Source of the DNA: Acidobacteriota bacterium
Lineage (GTDB): Bacteria > Actinomycetota > Acidimicrobiia > Acidimicrobiales > Microtrichaceae
Length of the DNA: 64,000 nucleotides
Assembly: GCA_003577145.1 (NCBI GenBank)
Contig: QEUP01000012.1
Location: forward strand, 31,365 to 95,364
Reading direction: 5' to 3'
Position 1 is the first letter of the stretch. Every line of letters begins with the position of its first letter. Under the pieces are notes generated by a model. That model was given only the letters and a program-made list of their open reading frames with translations. It was not told where the DNA came from and ran no database searches. The position numbers and the translations under genes are program-made. Shown here piece by piece: positions 33,340 through 41,838 of this stretch.

Positions 33340-34422
33340 ATGGAGTCGCTGGGCCGCCTGCGGGTGGGCATCGTCGGTGGGGGGCGCATCGCCGATCTCA
33401 ACTGCATCGGCTGGTTCGATCACCCTGCGGGCGAGGTCGTTGCCGTGTGCGATGTGGACGCGGTGACCCGCGATCGCAGGAGCAGCGAGTGGTCGGTGCC
33501 CGGGTACGAGCGAATCGAGCAACTCCTCGAAGACCCGAATGTGGATGCTGTGGAGATCCTCACACCACATCATCTCCACGCCGAGCAGGCAGTGGCCGCC
33601 TTCGAGGCGGGCAAACACGTCTCGCTGCAGAAGCCGCCGACGATGACCCTCGAGGAGTTCGACCGGGTCACAAGAGCTGCCGCTGACGCGGGTACCACCT
33701 TCAAGGTCTACGAGAACTTCATGTTCTATCCGCCACATGTCCTGGCCGGCCGACTTGTCGAGGAGGGTGCGGTCGGAGAGGTGCTCTCGGTCAGGATCGT
33801 CACCGGCGCCGGGCGGATGGGCGATCAGGGTTGGGACGTGCCTCCGGAATCCAACGCATGGCGAATCGACCCACAGTTGTGCGGCGGAGGCATGATCACC
33901 TTCGATCACGGGTTTCACTGCTTCCAGCTCGGACGGATGTTCATCGATGATCCTGTGGAGACCGTGCATGCCTTCATCAACACGGTCGATCTCGGCGAGG
34001 GTCGCGTCATCGACGTGCCGGCGCTCATCACGTGGCGCTATTCGGGTGTACCCCGGATGGGCTCGTGGGAAGTGGTGCCTTCGGTTGACCTCGACGTGAT
34101 CTCCCGGTACTACGTCAGCGACGACCGCCTCGAGATCCGGGGCCAGTCCGGGATCATCTGGGTCAACCGCTGTAGTGGGCAGCTTCTCCAAGAACCGCCG
34201 GTCGTCCACTACCGCGACGGCGTCGTGCGCTCGTTTCACCGCGTCGAATCCGATTGGGCGGCTTCGTTCCGGGATGCGACGTTCGACTTCATCGATGCGG
34301 TGCTGGAAGGTCGGCCTCCGAGGCTGGACGCAGCCGAGGCCAGGAAGACTCTGGCCTTCGCGCTCGCGGCGCAGCTCTCGGCGGCTGAACGCCGGGAGGT
34401 CGACATTGCCGCGCTTGGCTGA
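33340..34422 (+). CDS. Gfo/Idh/MocA-family NAD(P)-dependent oxidoreductase
   Basis: The 360-residue protein begins LRVGIVGGGRIADLNCIGWF, the Rossmann dinucleotide motif, and has EILTPHHLHAEQAVAAFEAGKHVSLQKPPTMT, the family's substrate and cofactor helix. The usual Glu-Lys-Pro is Gln-Lys-Pro here. The second half is the alpha/beta dimerisation and sugar-binding domain. The substrate is probably a sugar or cyclitol. The ATG at 33340 is preferred because the upstream reading is antisense to the Crp gene. Confidence 0.82.
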   Translation: MESLGRLRVGIVGGGRIADLNCIGWFDHPAGEVVAVCDVDAVTRDRRSSEWSVPGYERIEQLLEDPNVDAVEILTPHHLHAEQAVAAFEAGKHVSLQKPPTMTLEEFDRVTRAAADAGTTFKVYENFMFYPPHVLAGRLVEEGAVGEVLSVRIVTGAGRMGDQGWDVPPESNAWRIDPQLCGGGMITFDHGFHCFQLGRMFIDDPVETVHAFINTVDLGEGRVIDVPALITWRYSGVPRMGSWEVVPSVDLDVISRYYVSDDRLEIRGQSGIIWVNRCSGQLLQEPPVVHYRDGVVRSFHRVESDWAASFRDATFDFIDAVLEGRPPRLDAAEARKTLAFALAAQLSAAERREVDIAALG

Positions 34423-34445
34423 ACACCGCGACGGCCCCTCAGCCG

Positions 34446-35789
34446 ATGGCGACCGGCGCTCCCATCGTGGATGATCGCGGCCGGTCCCCCGTCCGTGCCC
34501 TGCGCCTCTTCGTCATCTGGCTCGGAAAGATCCTGGTCGTCCTGGCTCGGCTGCGGGGCGGCGGGGGATCCGCGCTCCCCGGGCTCGTGGTGCAACGGTT
34601 GCGACCCCGCCTGCTGGGGGAGCTCGCCGGCGAACTCCGCGGTGGATGCGTTGTTGTCACGGGTACGAACGGCAAGACCACCAGCGTGAAGATGCTGAGT
34701 CTCATGTTGAGCGAGGCGGGATACGTCGTTCTGACCAACCGTACGGGCAGCAACATGGTGAGAGGGCTGCTGTCGACGCTTGTCGAGCAGGCCACCTGGA
34801 CCGGCCGGCTCCCATTCGACATCGGCGTGTTCGAGGTCGACGAGGGCAACGTCGCTCCCGTGGCAGCCGCGGTCGCTCCCCGGGTGGCCGTGGTGCTCAA
34901 CCTGCTCCGTGACCAGCTTGATCGCTACGGGGAGCTCGAAAGGACCGCTGAGTTGATCTCGGGAGGACTGCCTGCGGCGCAGGCGGTGGTGCTCAACGGC
35001 GACGACAGGCTTGTGGCGGGACTGGGGTCGGCGCTGGGTGGTCCGGTCCACTTCTTCGGCGCCAGTGACGAGTTGCGGGCGGCTCTGCCCGATGATGCCG
35101 GGTTGTTGACGGGCGAGCGGGCGAGGGAGCGGGTGGTGCCCCAATCAGAGCTCGCCGTGGAGCTCACGAGGGCCGACACCGCCGGCCTGGAGCAGGTCCT
35201 GGAGCTCCGGTGTGGCTCCGTGGCATACCCGGCTCGATTGCCCATGCCGGGCGTCTACAACGCCTACAACGCAGCGGCGTGCATCTGCGCGATGGACGCC
35301 CTCGGTGAGGACGTGGAGCGGGCAGCCGAGGCGCTGTCGGGCATGCGGCCGGCCTTCGGGAGGGGGGAGCCCGTCGAGGTCGACGGCGTCCGGATCGTTC
35401 TCCAACTCGTGAAGAACCCCTCGGGGCTCAACCAGGTGATCCACACCCTTCTCGCGGTCGGACCACCCCGGCGCATCCTCTTCGCCATCAACGACAACAT
35501 CGCTGACGGACGAGACGTGTCGTGGCTGTGGGACGTCGATTTCGAGGCGCTCGCAGGCCGGGGCGACACAGTTGTCGCCTCCGGCATCAGAGGAACCGAC
35601 CTGGCGTTGCGGCTGAAGTACGCAGAGGTGCCCTCCACGGCGGACAACAACCTCGCGGGCGCACTCGACGAGTTCGTCAAGGGTACCGACGCCGGCGAGG
35701 TTGCCTACGTCGTCCCCACCTACACGGCCATGCTCGATCTCCGCAAGCTGCTCAGGGGTCGCGCTGAGCTGAAGGAGATGTGGGAGTGA
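34446..35789 (+). CDS. murT: Lipid II isoglutaminyl synthase subunit MurT
   Basis: The 447-residue Mur-ligase-type subunit activates the D-glutamate of lipid II for amidation. VVVTGTNGKTTSVKML is the ATP P-loop, EVDEGNVAPVAAAV and VLNLLRDQLDRYGE the central domain, and LFAINDNIADGRDVSWLWDVDFE the C-terminal MurT motif. The four-cysteine zinc ribbon of the Staphylococcus protein is not seen; a single cysteine remains (VLELRCGSVAYP). gatD follows with a 4-bp overlap, as in most Gram-positive genomes. Confidence 0.9.
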   Translation: MATGAPIVDDRGRSPVRALRLFVIWLGKILVVLARLRGGGGSALPGLVVQRLRPRLLGELAGELRGGCVVVTGTNGKTTSVKMLSLMLSEAGYVVLTNRTGSNMVRGLLSTLVEQATWTGRLPFDIGVFEVDEGNVAPVAAAVAPRVAVVLNLLRDQLDRYGELERTAELISGGLPAAQAVVLNGDDRLVAGLGSALGGPVHFFGASDELRAALPDDAGLLTGERARERVVPQSELAVELTRADTAGLEQVLELRCGSVAYPARLPMPGVYNAYNAAACICAMDALGEDVERAAEALSGMRPAFGRGEPVEVDGVRIVLQLVKNPSGLNQVIHTLLAVGPPRRILFAINDNIADGRDVSWLWDVDFEALAGRGDTVVASGIRGTDLALRLKYAEVPSTADNNLAGALDEFVKGTDAGEVAYVVPTYTAMLDLRKLLRGRAELKEMWE

Positions 35790-36508
35790 GACCGCGCCAC
35801 CTCCAGATAGTCCACCTGTACCCCGACGAGATGAACATCTACGGCGACAGGGGGAACATCATCACCCTGGTCAAGAGACTCGAGTGGCGAGGCATAACCG
35901 CCGGTGTGCAAGAGCTGAGGCCGGGAGAGGACCTCGACCTGGACTCGACCGACATCGTCTTCGGTGGCGGTGGGCAGGACTCCGGACAGATCGTCGTCGC
36001 CGGCGACCTCATGACCAGGCGCTCACAGCTGGAGGAGGCCAAAGCCGACGGCGTGGTGATGCTCACCGTGTGCGGCTCCTACCAACTCCTCGGGATGTCG
36101 TACTTGGCTGCTGACGGTACCGAGTTGCCTGGGATCGGCCTGCTCTGCGTGCGTACCGGGTCTGGCCGGGGGCGCCTCATCGGCAACGTGGAGATCGACA
36201 CCCCTTACGGCCGCATGGTGGGTTTCGAGAACCACGGCGGTCGGACCCAGCTCGAACCGGGTCAGGAGCCGCTGGGACGCGTCGTGAAGGGCTTCGGCAA
36301 CAACGGCCGGAGCGGGGAAGAGGGCGCGGTGTCGGAGAACGTGTTCGGGACCTATCTGCATGGCCCCGTGCTCCCGCGCAACCCGCGCTTCGCCGACGAG
36401 CTCATCGGGCGGGCGCTCCTACGCCGCTACGGTGATGCTGACCTGACAGGTCTGGACGACTCGCTCGAGCGCGCCGCCGCCGCCACGGCCGGCTCACGAC
36501 CGCGCTGA
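35786..36508 (+). CDS. gatD: Lipid II isoglutaminyl synthase glutaminase subunit GatD
   Basis: The 240-residue amidotransferase supplies ammonia to MurT. The nucleophile is Cys96 in MLTVCGSYQLLG, with His192 in GTYLHGPVLPRNP, the CobQ-like class I glutaminase pair. GTG at 35786 is chosen over the GTG at 35780 because GAAGGAG then lies 8 nt away and the GTGA overlap with murT is kept. The N-terminus MRPRHLQIVHLYPDEMNIYGD matches the family. Confidence 0.9.
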   Translation: MRPRHLQIVHLYPDEMNIYGDRGNIITLVKRLEWRGITAGVQELRPGEDLDLDSTDIVFGGGGQDSGQIVVAGDLMTRRSQLEEAKADGVVMLTVCGSYQLLGMSYLAADGTELPGIGLLCVRTGSGRGRLIGNVEIDTPYGRMVGFENHGGRTQLEPGQEPLGRVVKGFGNNGRSGEEGAVSENVFGTYLHGPVLPRNPRFADELIGRALLRRYGDADLTGLDDSLERAAAATAGSRPR

Positions 36509-36960
36509 CCCGGCATGGAGCCCTGAAACAGAAGTTGATTCTTGTCTCAGGATCACATAGTTTCCGTGCTGGTCAACGAAGGACGGGGGCAGCAGGGTCG
36601 AGATGGCGCAGGAGCGGCTCCGGCGTGGTGACCGCTCACCCTGACCAGCGAGTGGGAAACTGCACGGGGATCGGGAGCAGCCAGGCGAACTAGCTCGTAG
36701 CGTGCCATACGCCATCGCGCAACAAGAGCGCCCACCCAGGGGTGCCGTCAGGTCCGAACACTCTCGTGGGAGAACCCGACGGCACCCCTACCGCTCTTTG
36801 GTGTGTCCCGCATTCGTCTGCCCCGTCCCCGCCGCTCCTCTAGTCCCAGCTGCGCAGTGAGCTTCGCTCTGGTGGCTGCTCGTAGCTTTCTCACCGCGAC
36901 CAGCCTCGGGCCACCTACGCTTTGTCTTGCGCCGAGGAGCGCTTGTCACGGAGAGCTGAC
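36509..36960 (-). other. 452-bp region with no confident gene; possible decayed reading frames
   Basis: On the minus strand several short stretches read like broken protein (VFGPDGTPGWALLLRDGVWH ending in TAG, then MARYELVRLAAPDPRAVSH in another frame), which suggests decayed coding sequence or a mobile-element remnant. The same DNA also holds the long inverted repeat described separately. No tRNA is visible. A promoter for the next gene must lie near 36860-36950. Confidence 0.4.
36738..36789. repeat. Perfect 12-bp inverted repeat with 28-nt loop
   Basis: AGGGGTGCCGTC (36738-36749) is the exact complement of GACGGCACCCCT (36778-36789). The loop begins AGGTCCGAACACT. The 5' side GTCAGGTCCG resembles the apical part of SRP RNA, but the invariant 3' residues are absent. 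It may be a stable RNA hairpin or part of the decayed minus-strand frames. Confidence 0.6.
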
Positions 36961-37767
36961 GTGAGCGAAGCAGGCAACCCCGAACGAGACCCCACGGATG
37001 CGATCGAGCGTGTCCCTGCCGACGAACCGGGTGCGCCCCGAGGTACGACAGCGGACCAGGCGGAGCTGTCGGGCCGCGAGCTGGCACAGGAGGGCACCCG
37101 GATCGCGGTCGGCGCGCTGTCCCTGCTGGGCCAGGGGATGACCCGCATCCTGCGCGAGTCGGCGAGGGCGTCGAGGGAGGCCGCCGGTGATCACCGCGAG
37201 GGCTCAATGAGCCCCGTGGCGACCAGGCGTCCGACCTCGGTGTCAGCTGCGCTACCGGGGGCGGCGCTCGGGTTCTTCTACAGGGCCCAGGATGCCGTCT
37301 GGTCGGGAGTCGACGCCGGCCGAGCCGTTGTCGGGCCGGTGGCCAACCGGATCTGGGACGGCCCGCTGGCTGCACCGTTGCGAGGCCGGCTGGAGCGCGT
37401 GGTGTTCGAACTGTACGAGAGAGGGGTGAGCGAGCAGGCGTCCGCGCAGGAGCAGACCGCGGCGACGCTGGGTGAGACCGTGAACGAGTCCATGGACGGG
37501 GTGATGGACCGTCTCGACTTCAACGTGATCATCGAGAAGCTCAATCTGAATCAGGTCATCAACGACCTCGATCTCACCGATGTGATCGTCCACTCGACCG
37601 GTGGCCTGGCCGAGAAGTCGCTGGACACGGCCCGAGCCCAGGCTGTCGGCGCCGACTCGATGGTCGAGCGGGTCGTGTCACGCATCCTGCGACGCAACGC
37701 CGATCGTTTGCCGAAGGGTCCCGGCATCAGGGCCGTGGCCGAGCTTCCGCCCGGCGAGGACACGTGA
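36961..37767 (+). CDS. Hypothetical actinobacterial protein, 268 aa
   Basis: GTG at 36961 follows CGGAGAG; the longer ATG start at 36922 has no such site. The first 80 residues are charged and low-complexity. The C-terminal half has amphipathic helices with a repeated acidic-hydrophobic pattern (MDRLDFNVIIEKLNLNQVINDLDLTDVI), a pattern of the Asp-Leu beta-solenoid type often found next to RDD genes. The stop overlaps the RDD gene start by 4 bp, so the two products probably act together at the membrane. Confidence 0.7.
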   Translation: MSEAGNPERDPTDAIERVPADEPGAPRGTTADQAELSGRELAQEGTRIAVGALSLLGQGMTRILRESARASREAAGDHREGSMSPVATRRPTSVSAALPGAALGFFYRAQDAVWSGVDAGRAVVGPVANRIWDGPLAAPLRGRLERVVFELYERGVSEQASAQEQTAATLGETVNESMDGVMDRLDFNVIIEKLNLNQVINDLDLTDVIVHSTGGLAEKSLDTARAQAVGADSMVERVVSRILRRNADRLPKGPGIRAVAELPPGEDT

Positions 37768-38294
37768 TGCAGTCGCAGCGCCTGGTGGACCAGGTGGAAG
37801 CCAGGGATTGGCACGGCTACTACGCCGGCGCGGTGAGCCGCTATGCCGCCTGGTGGGTCGACGGAATTGCCAGCGTCTTGTTGTTCTACGCCATCGTGTG
37901 GTTCGGGATCCTCGTGTTGGGCCTGTTCGATCGCGACTACGAGATGCCGGATGCCAAGACAGGTGTCTGGGCGATCGTCTTCTCCGGTTGGGTGCTCGTC
38001 TACCTCTGGGGGTGCTGGACGATGTGGGGCAAGACGGTGGGCAAGGCCTTGCTGGGCTTGCGGGTCGTGCGGGACGACGGAGGACCTCTCGGCCCGGGTC
38101 GCTCTGCGATGCGGGTGATCGGCTATTTGGTCTCGGCGGCGGTGTTCATGCTCGGCTTCATCTGGATCATGTTCAGCAAGGAGCGTCGGGGTTGGCACGA
38201 CCACATCGCGAAGAGCGCGGTCGTCTACGACTGGGACGCCAGGCCCGGGGCGCTCTGGCGCCGGGCTCGCCACGACCTCGACAACGGCTACTGA
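37764..38294 (+). CDS. RDD-family membrane protein
   Basis: The 176-residue protein has the RDD-like opening VSRYAAWWVDGIASVLLFYAI, in which the first Arg is kept, followed by about four hydrophobic helices and the typical TVGKALLGLRVVRDDGG loop and RRGWHDHIAKSAVVYDW end. Start is GTG 37764, overlapping the upstream stop by GTGA, or ATG 37767. RDD proteins are often sodium or proton antiporters or of unknown transport role. It is cotranscribed with the upstream hypothetical gene. Confidence 0.85.
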   Translation: MMQSQRLVDQVEARDWHGYYAGAVSRYAAWWVDGIASVLLFYAIVWFGILVLGLFDRDYEMPDAKTGVWAIVFSGWVLVYLWGCWTMWGKTVGKALLGLRVVRDDGGPLGPGRSAMRVIGYLVSAAVFMLGFIWIMFSKERRGWHDHIAKSAVVYDWDARPGALWRRARHDLDNGY

Positions 38295-38333
38295 GCTGCA
38301 GTGGCCTGTGAACTCACGGGGCTCTTTCGCGGG

Positions 38334-39341
38334 TCAGTTGGTCGGACAGCGAAGGTCGTCGTCTCCGACGATGTCGGAGACGACCAGCGGATCTATCGGC
38401 GATGGAAGGCTCACGATTCCCTCGAGGCGGGTGGTGTAGTCGGTCAGGATCGCGCACCAGTCATAGAAGGCGGATTCGTAGCGCTGCTGATTGGCCGACT
38501 TGTCGCCAGAACTGGCTATCTCGTCGGTGATGACCTGGTGGGCAGCGGCCATACGGTCGATGAGGCCCTGGGCGTAGGCCTTCAGTCCCGGGTCTTCAAT
38601 TGCGGCCACCGCGGCCCGAGAACCTTGAAGAGACCTGTCGAACGGAACGACGAACTCGTCTCGCGGGATGGCAAAGCCTGGGTCATCTATCACGTTCCAC
38701 ACGAGGTTCGCCTGCTCCCATCCGTAGATCGTCCACATGGTGAACTCGAAGCGGGTCCAATCACAAGAAGAAGGGTCGAGAGTCGCTCCCAGACGCTCCG
38801 CAACCATCGCGGTCTGTTCTCCGACGACGACAGCTTCTCCCTCGCTCAGTTGTGGATTGGCCGCACCACGGATGACAGGATTGAACCGAGCCTCACCGAA
38901 AGTGAGCGGGGTGAGAGGGGGTGTCTGCACGCCGCACTCAGTCGCCTGTGCCAGGAACTGCTCGTCGGTGAGCGGTTCGCTCACTATGACCGTCTCGGAC
39001 TCAGGCGGGGATCCGACTGCGTCATCATCTGATCGGGAGGTATCCGGGCTGTCGCCCATCACCCAGTGGACGGTGAACCAGCCGCCCACGATGGCGGCCG
39101 CGACGACCAGCAGAGTCACCACCAGCTTGGCAACCCAGTGGCGGGTCGATGGTGGCGGCGCTTCGCGGGCCCAGCTGCTGGAGACGTGAACACCCTCGCT
39201 CTGCCAGCCTCCCGTCCTGGTCGGGGAATCGGGCGAGGGCGCCGATGGCTTGGGCGCGTTCGCCCAGGGCTCGGCCCGGCCGGCTTGATTCGTCCCGCCG
39301 GTCTCCGCTGCTGCTCCCACGTCCCGTTGATGCTCGACCAT
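38334..39341 (-). CDS. Membrane-anchored hypothetical protein, 335 aa
   Basis: The N-terminal 60 residues are disordered, followed by one membrane helix (VAKLVVTLLVVAAAIVGGWF) and a larger exported domain with two or three cysteines (FLAQATECGVQ, SSCDWTRFEF, YDWCAIL). ATG 39341 is preferred because GGGAG precedes it; GTG 39368 is possible. The exported domain looks helical and has no family I know. It overlaps no gene and lies 31 bp from the next one. Confidence 0.65.
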   Translation of the reverse strand: MVEHQRDVGAAAETGGTNQAGRAEPWANAPKPSAPSPDSPTRTGGWQSEGVHVSSSWAREAPPPSTRHWVAKLVVTLLVVAAAIVGGWFTVHWVMGDSPDTSRSDDDAVGSPPESETVIVSEPLTDEQFLAQATECGVQTPPLTPLTFGEARFNPVIRGAANPQLSEGEAVVVGEQTAMVAERLGATLDPSSCDWTRFEFTMWTIYGWEQANLVWNVIDDPGFAIPRDEFVVPFDRSLQGSRAAVAAIEDPGLKAYAQGLIDRMAAAHQVITDEIASSGDKSANQQRYESAFYDWCAILTDYTTRLEGIVSLPSPIDPLVVSDIVGDDDLRCPTN

Positions 39342-39372
39342 CTGCTCCCGCCCGTCTCTCCGGCTCACGGCA

Positions 39373-40521
39373 CTAGAAGCCCATCGATCGGCCGATGATC
39401 TCCTTCATGATCTCTGTCGTGCCACCGTAGATCGTCGTCACGCGCGAGTCGGAATAGGCACGAGCGATCGGGTACTCGATCATGAAGCCGTACCCACCGT
39501 GCAGCTGGACGCACCTGTCCACGACACGGTTCTGGAGCTCGGTGCACCACCATTTCGCCATGGCCGCGTCCTCGGGGGACAGCGTTCCTTCGTTCAAGGC
39601 GAGCACGCACCGATCCACGAATGTCATGCCGATCTCGACTTCGGTTCTCATCTCGGCGAGGGCGAACCGGGAGTTCTGGAAGGTGCCGATCGGTTGCCCG
39701 AAGGCCTCGCGCTCGTGGCAGTACGCGATGGTCCAGTTGAGCGCCGCCCGGGCGTAGGCGAGCCCGCCAGCGGCGAGGCTCAACCGCTCCTGGGGGAGGT
39801 TGGCCACCAACTGGTAGAAGCCGTTGCCCTCCTCGCCGAGGCGGTTGGCGGCCGGAACGCGGACATCGGTGAAGAAGAGCTCAGCAGTGTCTTGAGCATG
39901 GAGGCCCACCTTCTCGAGGTTCCGTCCCCGCTCGAAGCCCGCCATGCCCTCTTCGACGACGAGCAGAGTGATCCCACTGTGGCGCTCCTCGGGGGCCGTC
40001 TTGGCGGCGACGATGACGAGGTGGGAGTTGATCCCGTTGGTGATGAAGGTCTTGGAGCCGTTGAGGATGTAGTCGTCGCCGTCGCGGACGGCTGTGCTAC
40101 GCATGCCGGCGAGGTCGCTGCCCATGGACGGCTCGGTCATCGCGATGGCGGTTATCATCTCACCGGACACGACGCCGGGGAGCCATCGCTTCTTCTGCTC
40201 CGCCGAGCAGTATCTGAGGAGGTACGGCAGCGTGACGTCGTTGTGCAGGCAGATGCCGACCGCCGCGGCGAAGACCCCGGCATCAGTGATCTCCTCGGCG
40301 ACGACGAGGTTGTAGCGGAAGTCCCGTACGCCGGCCCCGCCGTACTCCTCGGGAACCTCGAAGCCCAGGAAGCCGTGATCGCCGGCCCTCCTGTAGAGGT
40401 CCCGGGGGACGATTCCGTCACGTTCCCACTTGTCGGCGTAGGGCACGACCTCGCCCTCGAGCCAGGCGCGAAAGCTCTGCCGGAACTGCTCGTGTTCCTC
40501 TTCGAAGAGGTCCCTCTTCAT
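39373..40521 (-). CDS. Acyl-CoA dehydrogenase
   Basis: The 382-residue enzyme starts MKRDLFEEEHEQFRQSFRAW and has TAIAMTEPSMGSDLAGM, DYILNGSKTFITNGINS and ending RVTTIYGGTTEIMKEIIGR. The Glu of the common YEGT catalytic motif is Gly here (YGGT), as in isovaleryl-type enzymes whose base lies elsewhere. The start at 40521 is fixed by family length. An inverted repeat lies about 110 bp upstream. It probably oxidises a medium or branched acyl-CoA. Confidence 0.88.
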   Translation of the reverse strand: MKRDLFEEEHEQFRQSFRAWLEGEVVPYADKWERDGIVPRDLYRRAGDHGFLGFEVPEEYGGAGVRDFRYNLVVAEEITDAGVFAAAVGICLHNDVTLPYLLRYCSAEQKKRWLPGVVSGEMITAIAMTEPSMGSDLAGMRSTAVRDGDDYILNGSKTFITNGINSHLVIVAAKTAPEERHSGITLLVVEEGMAGFERGRNLEKVGLHAQDTAELFFTDVRVPAANRLGEEGNGFYQLVANLPQERLSLAAGGLAYARAALNWTIAYCHEREAFGQPIGTFQNSRFALAEMRTEVEIGMTFVDRCVLALNEGTLSPEDAAMAKWWCTELQNRVVDRCVQLHGGYGFMIEYPIARAYSDSRVTTIYGGTTEIMKEIIGRSMGF

Positions 40522-40630
40522 CGCAGCCACAGATACCACAAGAGGCGCCGGCCGGCAGTGCTTGCTCGTGACACGATCCGACGCGGTGGTGACAGGCCTG
40601 TGCCCGCCCGTCGGCCTGCACCCCCCTCGC

Positions 40631-40677
40631 TTCTTGGCAGCAATACCCCCTCCATACGCTGAAAACGCTGCCAAGAA
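40631..40677. promoter_or_regulatory. Perfect 11-bp inverted repeat upstream of an acyl-CoA dehydrogenase
   Basis: TTCTTGGCAGC (40631-40641) and GCTGCCAAGAA (40667-40677) are exact complements with a 25-nt gap. The gap also contains CGCTGAAAACGCT. It sits between the hydrolase stop and the dehydrogenase start on the same strand. It may be an intergenic hairpin ending hydrolase transcription or an operator. Confidence 0.5.
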
Positions 40678-40722
40678 CGGGATTGGGCATGGGCGGTCGG
40701 AACCGACGGCACCCTCGACAGG

Positions 40723-41682
40723 TCATGTCGGCACAGCGGCCCTCAGCGCCGAATCGACTGCCTCTGCGACGAGTTCGGGCGAGCTCATCGGGATGAAGTG
40801 CCCGCTGTGGGGCGCGACGACATGGAGTGTGTCAGGCGTGAGCTCGGCGAGGCGGTGCTGCAGGCGGGCCTCGGCGTCAGCAGTGGCACTCCGCCCGTGG
40901 TAGCCGCGGCTGAGCACGACGACAGGCCATGGGAAACCGCGTTCGGCGTCGCGGATCGCCTTGACGGTGGTGTAGGTGGCGGCGGTCTGGTCCACCTCCG
41001 ACGCGAACGCGGCTGCTCCCTTGGGTGAGATGAGGTTGGCGACGAGGGCGGGTGGTGTGGGCACCTCACCGGATTCGAGTCTCGAGGCACGCAGGTGCGC
41101 AGCCAGTGTGACCAGACGACGGGCTACCGGGACCGACGAGGCGCTGTTCAGGGCCAACGAGAGCCTGCGATGTGAGGCGTAGAGGCCGGGGTCGTCGAGC
41201 TCGTACTCGCTGCTGGAATCGACCAGGACGAGGCCGGCGATGGCCTCGGGATGGTGAGCGGCGAGGAGTCGCTGCCAGATCCCTCCACGCGAATGTCCCA
41301 CGAGCAGGTACCTGTGATCGGGCGCAACTCCTTGGAGAAGGTCCCACAGGTCCTCGTTGATGCGTGTCGAGGTGCGCGGTAGCGGTCCGGCTTCGCTCCA
41401 ACCCATGCCGGCCCGGTCGTAACGGATGACGTGAGCTGTGCGGCTCAGAAGGGGGAACACTCGATCCCAACTGGTCGAGTCGCTGGCGAGCCCGGCCTCG
41501 AGCACCACCGTGACGGGTCCCTCACCGGCTTCCTCGTAGTGGAGCGAGCGGCCCCCGATGTCGATCAGCTGGGACGGGTGAGGGTAGCGCCGATGATCGC
41601 GCTGGACCGCGAGACGTTCCCAAAGCGCCAGGCCCGTGGCGGTGGCCGCCGCCAGCCCCAGCACACCTGCGATGGACCGCAT
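40723..41682 (-). CDS. Alpha/beta hydrolase with N-terminal membrane helix
   Basis: The 319-residue protein has one N-terminal hydrophobic helix (AGVLGLAAATATGLALWERL), then an alpha/beta hydrolase fold: the oxyanion region VVLEAGLASDSTSWD, nucleophile serine in LLVGHSRGGIWQ, and histidine in VVAPHSGHFIP. Start ATG 41682 is supported by GGGAGGCGGG. It is an esterase or lipase-like enzyme of unknown substrate, likely anchored in the membrane. Confidence 0.82.
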   Translation of the reverse strand: MRSIAGVLGLAAATATGLALWERLAVQRDHRRYPHPSQLIDIGGRSLHYEEAGEGPVTVVLEAGLASDSTSWDRVFPLLSRTAHVIRYDRAGMGWSEAGPLPRTSTRINEDLWDLLQGVAPDHRYLLVGHSRGGIWQRLLAAHHPEAIAGLVLVDSSSEYELDDPGLYASHRRLSLALNSASSVPVARRLVTLAAHLRASRLESGEVPTPPALVANLISPKGAAAFASEVDQTAATYTTVKAIRDAERGFPWPVVVLSRGYHGRSATADAEARLQHRLAELTPDTLHVVAPHSGHFIPMSSPELVAEAVDSALRAAVPT

Positions 41683-41838
41683 CCCGCCTCCCGTCGACAG
41701 AGAGCTCGAACACCGTATCAACTGCGCCGACCTGCTCAGGAACTGTCGCCTTGGTGGAGGAGGGCGCCACGACCGAGAATGGGTGGTACGACCCGACGCC
41801 GTGTAGAAGCTACCGGGACCGAGAGATGCGAGGAGCAA

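Noticed and set aside
36738..36789. Possible SRP (4.5S) RNA apical loop
   Set aside because: GTCAGGTCCG matches the 5' side, but the invariant GGAA tetraloop and AGCAG on the 3' side are missing, and no longer SRP helix flanks it.
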